The notes beneath the pieces are model-generated. The model was given only the letters and a program-made list of their open reading frames with translations. It was not told the origin of the DNA and searched no databases. A stretch of 64,000 bases of DNA, taken from positions 1 through 64,000 of the forward strand of contig JAKEKT010000029.1 of NCBI GenBank assembly GCA_021495925.1. The letters are read 5' to 3'. The stretch is from Diplodia intermedia (lineage: Eukaryota; Ascomycota; Dothideomycetes; Botryosphaeriales; Botryosphaeriaceae). Position numbers and translations under genes: made by a program. This document shows, piece by piece, positions 57,234 to 64,000 of the stretch. Every line of letters starts with the position of its first letter. The first letter of the stretch is position 1.

Positions 57234-60138
57234 AAGTTTAATATTAGTACTAAAACGCTTTTTAGAAGTTTCTAAAATATTTTAATTATTCTTAGTTATT
57301 CTTCGTTCTTCTATAAATACTATAAGATACTAGCTCTTATTTAGCTAAACTTAATATTTTTTAATTAATAAATTTTAGCTTATAGTAGTTTATACTAGTC
57401 GAGAAATTTAAATATATATAAATTATTAATTAAAGAAAGAAAAAGAACTTACTATAATAAAGTAAGTAAAAAAAGATAATATCTTTTTATAAATATAATA
57501 GTACTAGTCTATAAGCCTCTATATTCTTATAAGGCCTATAAGAGCTATACTTATTATACTTTTATATAATCTTATATAAGCTTACTTTTCGTTTAATATA
57601 TCTTCTATTAATTTATATACCTTTAATTTATATCTTTAATATTATAAGTAAGTACTAGATTCTTCTTTAATTCTCGCTATAAGTATTCTTTTTAGATTTA
57701 ACTTCTTTACGCGAAAACTCTTATATATCTTTAATAATTTTTTAATATCTTTTAGATTATCTAGTCTTCTTTTATAATAGTTCTTTTTAAGTAATATAAG
57801 ATTAAATATATTTTATAAAAGTTCTATCGCTAATAGTCTCTTAGTAGAGTCTATATTAAGTATATAAATATATATTTTAATATATATCTTATAGTAACTT
57901 ACTACTTTTAGATAAAGATATATTTTTAAGAAATACTTTAAAATATTTCTTAGATATATTTATATCTTCTTAAAGTTAGTTTAAAAGAATATATAGTTCT
58001 ATTTATTTCTTTCGCGAACCTTAACTAAATTATATCTTTAAAGTAGCGAAAGATATATATATAATATCTTAAAAAGTATATAGCTAAGAAAGAATATATT
58101 AGTTTTTAAGTCGCGTAGTAATTTCTTCGCGTAGACTTTAGATACGATATAGATCTTAATAAAGATTATTAAAGAGTTAGTTTTAGCTTTCTTAGTTAAA
58201 GAGTATAATTAAGAGATTTTAAAATTAATAAAATATACTTTAAACCGCGTTAAATAAGTAATACTACTTAAAGTTATATCTTAAATAAGAATATTTTTAG
58301 ACTTAATATCTATATATTTAATAACTTATCTATCTTAACGATAAAGATAATTAATCGTACTTATAAAATACTAGAAAAATTCTACTAAGTTATTTATAGC
58401 GTGTTTAAAAAAGATTATATTAAGTTTTATAAGTTCTTTAATATTTTCTTATTAAAGAATCTTTAAGTTATAGATTTTATTTATAAACTCTTCTACGTTA
58501 AATTTTATAATAGAATAGAGTAGAATATAAAGTTTATTATAGTTATATACTATATATATTCTAATTAGTTAAATAATATATAAGTATTTAAGTCTTTATA
58601 AATACGTAACTTTCTCTATTATCTATTATCTAGTTTATTTACTAGAATATATAATTATTTTAAGAGTAAGCCGTATTTATTAATAAATTATAATATTAAT
58701 CTATACTATACGAGAAGATTTAAAAGAACTAGTAGATATATAGTAAAAGAATAATAGCTCTTTAAATCTAAACTCTATATACTATTCTTATCTAGACTAG
58801 TTCTACTCGTTAAATAGACTTAATAAAAGATTATAACTACTTAGAAAGCGCCGCTATTAGCTAGATTTTAATATTTTTACGAATATAATAGAAAAGCTAC
58901 TAATAGAAATTATAGAGTCTAAAGTTTATATAAAATAAAAAGTTACGTAGAAGAATATACTTATAGAACTACTAGTAGCGTATTTATTTAAGTTATAATT
59001 ATTTAGATCTAATAACTTAGATTAACGTCTTTTTTAATATAAAATAAGTATTTTTAAGAAGTTTAAGAGGTCTTAATAGTTATAGAATTATAGTAGATTA
59101 TTTATAAAAGACGTTAAGTAAGATTTAAGTATAGGGCCTAGACTTAGCGATTTAGAAGTAGCTAGTAGTACTTAGTAGTCTTAAATTAAATAGATATCGC
59201 GTATATAATATAGAATCTCGCTAATAGAATTAATTATTAGAGAAAATATATAGAGACTTTCTAGAGTATAGTACTATCTTTAAGAATAGTTTAAGAAAAT
59301 AGATAAATTTCTAACTTTTAGATTAATAGTACTAATAAAGCGCGGTAGAGTAATATATTTCTATATAAAGTTTATAGATAAGCTAGTAGCTAATTAATCT
59401 AATAGTAATATTAGAAGTCTTTTAATTAAATTAAGAGATAGACTAAAGATAATAAAATTACTAAGTAATACTTTTTCTTCTATACTATAGAAATCTAAAG
59501 TAAGAAGCTACTTCTTATTATTAGTTTAGTTAGCGTTTTATAACGTAGCTATAGCTAAAACTACGTCTTTATCTATAAGTAAATATATTTTTAAAGTATT
59601 ATATAGTTATAAAAGCTTTTCTAAGATTTTTATAGATTATCTAAGTAAAATAATTAAAGCTAGACTAAAACGTATTAGAAAATAATAGTAAGCGATAGTA
59701 ATAATTAAAAGAATAAAAACTACTCTTATAATAAAAGATTAATAAAATAATACTATTCTACTATAGTAAGCTACTAACGTACTTACGTATAAAGTTTACT
59801 CTATTACTAACTTCTAATAGATAGATTATAATTTAATAAGATAGACTTAGAATAATATTAGCTAAGTAGTAAGACTATATAGTATAGCTTTATCTTAGCT
59901 AATAACGATAGAACTAACTCTAAGTTAGATTTCTATATAAAAAAGATCTATATTCGATAAATAGTATAAAGACTATAGAAAGTTTAAGTACTAGTATTTA
60001 TCTAATTAGTTAAAAAGATATTATTATATCTATAGAAAAAAAAAATTATTACTTATTATTAACTACTAAACTTTTCTACTAGATATATTCTACGTATTCG
60101 CGTATTTACTAAACTAACTATTAATCTATTTAAAAGCC
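57234..60138. other. RIP-degraded DNA, right part of a split older block
   Basis: 2.9 kb of AT-rich DNA lacking CpA/TpG, interrupted from 49556-50700 by LINE copy 4. It is probably an older transposon, but I could not recover a polymerase, integrase or transposase motif on either strand. Confidence 0.6.
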
Positions 60139-61018
60139 GATAATTTACTTCTAGTCTATTTCTTATTTATTTCTATTATTTCTATACGTTTTTCTTATAG
60201 AAAGAGCTTAAAAATTCTTTTTTAGATCTAGAATATCTTTTTTAAAGTAGAATTTACTCTCTTCGAGCCCTATTCTATCTTTTCTAATATAGAATATAGA
60301 CTTCGAGGCTATAGATACGACTATAGAAAACTTTAAGAACCTCTTAACTACGCCTACGTCTCTTTTAATAGTAGCTACGCTAGATCTTTTAACCTCTAAA
60401 CCCGTAGAAAATCTCTTTTTATAAGAGAATCTATATAAGAAACGGCTCTTTCTAAGAGTTATACTAATTTCTTTTACGAAGAAAGAAATATTAAACTTTT
60501 AATTTATCTTTAAACCTTATATTAACTTAAATATTAAGAACGTATAATAACTTAAAATAAATCTATAATTATTAAAAGAGATTATAGAATACGTACTTAG
60601 TCTTTTAATTAAGACCGCGGATCTCGTTCTCTTTAAAGAAAAATAAAAGTCTATTCTAGATCTAATTAAGATCGTATAATAGTATACTAAGATAAATAAA
60701 ACTATAGATAAGACTAGCGCGATTCTTACTACGTAAGTTTAAGCTCTTAAAAAGATCGCGATAGACCTTATAAAGAAAATAAAGAACTTATCTAAGTTTA
60801 TTATTACTATTTTCTTAAACTAGACCTCGTAAAGAGCTATCTTTCTAATCTTATAATACTTAAAGTCTACGTAGTAGCCGATTATAGTATCTAGCTAATC
60901 TATATATATTTTAATAGCTACTATCGTCGCGTTAAAAAAAAAGCTATAGATTATTTCTTCTTTAAAGAAAAAGTTAAAGGCCTTTATATCTAAAAAAGTT
61001 ACGTAGTAAATTATTCTT
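60139..61018 (+). mobile_element. LINE copy 5, 5' region fragment, plus strand
   Basis: Matches copy 2 from about 10115 (AAAGCCGATAATTT) through the ORF1 start and first half of ORF1, heavily RIPed. It lacks the first about 0.53 kb and stops where copy 6 begins. No continuation is found beyond copy 6. Confidence 0.82.
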
Positions 61019-63317
61019 ATTTATTTATTTTTTATTTATTTAGTTTAACGTCTCTCTAGAGTCTAGAACTATTAGAGATGAGGTTTCTTAAGAAGACTCG
61101 CTTTTATCTATATATCTAGATATATATATATCGAAGAAAGTTCTAGAAGAGTACTAAAAATAATATACTTAAAAGCTAAAGAAGAGTAAAGAGCGTAAAG
61201 AAGATAAAGAAAAAATAAATAAAATAAAGTAAAAGCTTAAAAACTAATAAAAATAGAAATAAAAAGTAAAATAAGTAAGTTCTTTTCTTAGAGAGGGCCT
61301 CTTCGACTAGTTAGATTTATTTAGCTTTCTTCTATCTAAGACCGATACTTACTTACTATTTATTATAACTAGCCGAAGTATTATTACTAGCGAACTAACT
61401 ATATAATTCTACTTCTAAATTTAGAAATCTAAAAAAGAGTTCTAAATAGAGATTACTTAATTAAAAATTAAACTTCGGCTTTTTAATTTCGTTAGCTTAG
61501 TTACTAACTATACTAGATAGTCGTAAATACTAGTAGAAACGGCTACTTAAGCTTAAATACCTGCTATTTAGTTATTTTTCTTCGGTTCTCGCCCGTTTCT
61601 ACTCTAAATTAAAAGCGACGAGGGCGCTAAGAACGAGAAGAAGTAGAAGAAGAGAATAGAAAAAAGAAATAAGTATAAATAAGCATCTAGTAATATATAT
61701 TTAGATCTCGTTAAATAAGTCGTTTAATTACTATCGTCTAGTAGTAATCTTTATTTATTCTAAGAACTTAGCCGTTAAACTAGTTTCTAGAGTTAAGAAA
61801 AAGAGATTTAAAAGATTAAGTCGATACTTCTTAAGCCCGTCTTTTAAGAGAACTTAAGGGCCTCTATAAAGAGAGTAAAAGAGAAGTAGATAACGTAGTA
61901 TCTATCTAGTTATACGGCTATATCTATACTAGTCGTTTTCGGCGTAGTTAAGACGATAAAGATAAGACTTAAAGTAGTCGTATTTAATCTTTAGTTAATA
62001 GAAGACGAAGGTCGTTTCTCTAACTTTTATAGAAGATTTAAGCCGCTACTCTATCTCTAAACTAAAGATACGTTTATAGAGCGAGTCTAACGTTAATTTA
62101 AGCTTCGTTTTCTACTTCTTATAGGTCTTCTACTTAACTTTACTTCGATAGAAGCTTAGAGAAGTAGAGACTCTACTTAAAGAATACTTTATAGCTCTTT
62201 TTATAAGTCGATCGACGTACTCGTTATCTAGAATATTCTCGTAGCTAAGATACTATTCTAAAGAGACGGTATTTTCTCTAGCCCTTAGCGTTTTAGCTAA
62301 TCTAATAGCTCGAATTTACTATGCTTACTCGGGCGTATTAGCGGGCTTACTTAGCCTAAGAATCGCGGCCTAGTTATCCGCGTAGATTCTTATATCTTTA
62401 GAGACGTGCCCGACTCTAATAACGAGTTTTAGAACTATTACTAGCCTCTCTATCTCGTCGTTATATACTAGATTCTTAGAATCGAGATTCTTATAAATCT
62501 AGCGCGCTAGATTCTCTTTAGATTAGCTAAAGTTAAAGGCTACTACCTCGACCCCTACGTTTCTACTCGTAAATAGAATAAAGACGTTAGAATAGATAGC
62601 TATTCGATTAGAGAATACTTTCTTAACTTCGAGCGTATAAGTCTTAGCCTACTTCTCTTTATTTAAGAGGCTAATTATAGTCGAATAAAATAGTTCGAGT
62701 AACTACGATAAAAAGTAGAAGGATTTAACTACTTTTAAAGATGTAAGTTATATTTTTAAAAGAAGTTTAATCTTCTCTAACTACGTAGATCTATCTAAAA
62801 TCCGTTAATCTAGATTAATCTTCTCTAGTTCGATTCGAATAAGATAGAATTCTTCGAGTAAATTTATTCTAAGAGTATATTTTCGTAACCGCTTATTTAA
62901 ATAAATATTCGCTAATAGAATTTTACTCTCTATTTCTAGAAGAATTATAGGGGTAGTCTTAAAAACCTTTAGAATCTTTCGTAGAGTAAGATTCTAAAGA
63001 ACTCTAAATTAGTAGATAAACTACCTCTAATTTTTCTAGTAGATTTCGAAGCCGTAGTCTATAATCGTAGTAACGTAAGCTAGATATAGCTAGCGAACCG
63101 CGTAGAAAAAAAGCCCTCTTTTAATATTAGCTAGTCTAGAGAGGCGATAGAAGGCTAAACGGGCCTAGCTAATTCTTTTAGACACGTGCGTTTTAAAGAT
63201 AAACTCGTAGTTAAAGTAAATTTCTAGTTATTTAACTTATTCTTTAGGTTCTATTACGTTCTTCGTAGAGAGCGTAATTAAAATAAAATAAGATTTTAAG
63301 TCTTTCTTAAAAGAACG
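61019..63317 (-). mobile_element. LINE copy 6, 5'-truncated, minus strand
   Basis: The 3' end is at 61019 (TTTA tail with a six-T run), followed on the minus strand by the 3' UTR, tRNA-like module (about 61440-61530) and RNase H region. It is truncated near 63317, just after the RT motif C region. Heavily RIPed. No clear target-site duplication was found. Its tail variant is the reverse complement of the tail of the 17018-17402 fragment. Confidence 0.85.
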
Positions 63318-64000
63318 AACTATTACGAACTCTAAAGTATAAGGGCTTTATAACTCTAAGAGCTAAAGTCTATACGGGAAGAACGCCTATAAGAAACCTA
63401 AATAAAATAGAAGACCGCACGTAATAAGAAGCCTATAAGAAAAGCGGAACCGTAGAAATACGATAATCTAGTTAAATTATAGTCTCGTAAGAAATGCGGG
63501 ATCTAGAAAGCGAGAAATAGACGTAGAGACGCGAATATAAGTAAGATAATAGTTACGTTCGCTTAGTAGTAACGAAGTTTAAAAGATAAAATTTCGAAAG
63601 CTATCGAAGCGCCGACGTTACGTACGACCTATATAGATTATAGTAATCTAAGGCTTCTAATTCTTAATCTTTAATTTAGCCCTTATAATTCTAAGGGTCT
63701 AATCTAGATTATAACTAGCTTTTCTATAGTATATAGATATACTCTTTTAGCTAGCATCTTAACTCTTTATAGTTAACTTAAAGTTCTAATTTAAACCCTA
63801 TTAATTTAGAGGTAACCGGCTTACTATATATTATATAATTACGTAATACTTCTTATCTAATTATTATTACCCCTCTCTTATCTCTTTAAGATAAACCCTT
63901 CGGTTTAATCTATCTACTAAGCGACTTCGAAGCTTAGTAGAAGAAGCCTATCGTTATACTTTAACTACTATTCTTATAAGAGAAGAAAGATAGTTAACCT
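63318..64000. other. RIP-degraded DNA, unidentified
   Basis: CpA/TpG-poor, with moderate GC in 63400-63620. Short repeated TCTAA/TTAGA words occur around 63640-63720. It might be the edge of another retroelement that continues past the window. No gene is supported. Confidence 0.45.

Noticed and set aside
60139..63317. Twin-priming (5' inversion) origin for copies 5 and 6
   Set aside because: In twin priming the inverted piece lies upstream of the 3' piece on the element strand. Here the plus-strand 5' fragment lies beyond the poly-A-type tail of the minus-strand copy, so two events are needed.
60116..63325. AACTATTA as a target-site duplication around copies 5 and 6
   Set aside because: The left match ends about 15 bp before the element begins and only 8 bp agree in AT-rich DNA; likely chance.

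Overview
The window is one chromosome end of a filamentous ascomycete (Pezizomycotina). It opens with 19 perfect TAACCC telomere repeats. Genes have short introns (about 40-80 bp) with GT-AG ends and fungal branch points, and they encode fungal families: Zn2Cys6 regulator, PDR transporter, HET, DUF4246, AA1-like. The flanking DNA is dominated by repeats that have lost almost every CpA and TpG dinucleotide and carry TAG or TAA where coding sequence would need CAG, CAA or TGG. That is the signature of repeat-induced point mutation (RIP). I cannot name the species.

Layout. (1) 1-17.9 kb: telomere; unidentified RIP-degraded DNA with a 65-bp hairpin; a 121-bp satellite; a 26/55-bp satellite; then a nest of Tad-like non-LTR retrotransposons. 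A heavily RIPed 5'-truncated copy (from 4718) was interrupted by a full-length, milder-RIPed copy (9579-16091), and target-site duplications mark both events. (2) 18.4-49.3 kb: a GC-rich gene island. In order it holds a DUF4246 protein, a broken quinone-oxidoreductase gene, a Zn2Cys6 regulator convergent with a ten-exon PDR-type ABC transporter, a possible small secreted peptide, a cysteine-rich membrane protein, a broken HET gene, a secreted Ser/Thr-rich protein, a membrane-anchored pseudo-aspartic protease, an alpha/beta hydrolase, a secreted M43 metalloprotease, an AA1-like secreted protein, an F-box-like remnant, a BTB-like protein, an amidohydrolase and a second broken HET fragment. (3) 49.55-64 kb: RIP-degraded DNA containing a full-length minus-strand LINE (50717-57217, 16-bp target-site duplication) that splits an older AT-rich block, plus two further partial LINE copies.

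The island is a typical accessory subtelomeric set: export and its likely regulation (PDR plus Zn2Cys6), secreted or surface proteins, metabolic enzymes, and decaying self/non-self recognition (HET) genes. Spliced gene models were built by hand from reading frame, splice consensus and family alignment from memory; no database search was run. The most informative observations are a target-site duplication that already carried RIP mutations when the second LINE landed, which orders the events, and a 72-bp tRNA-like module in the LINE 3' UTR.
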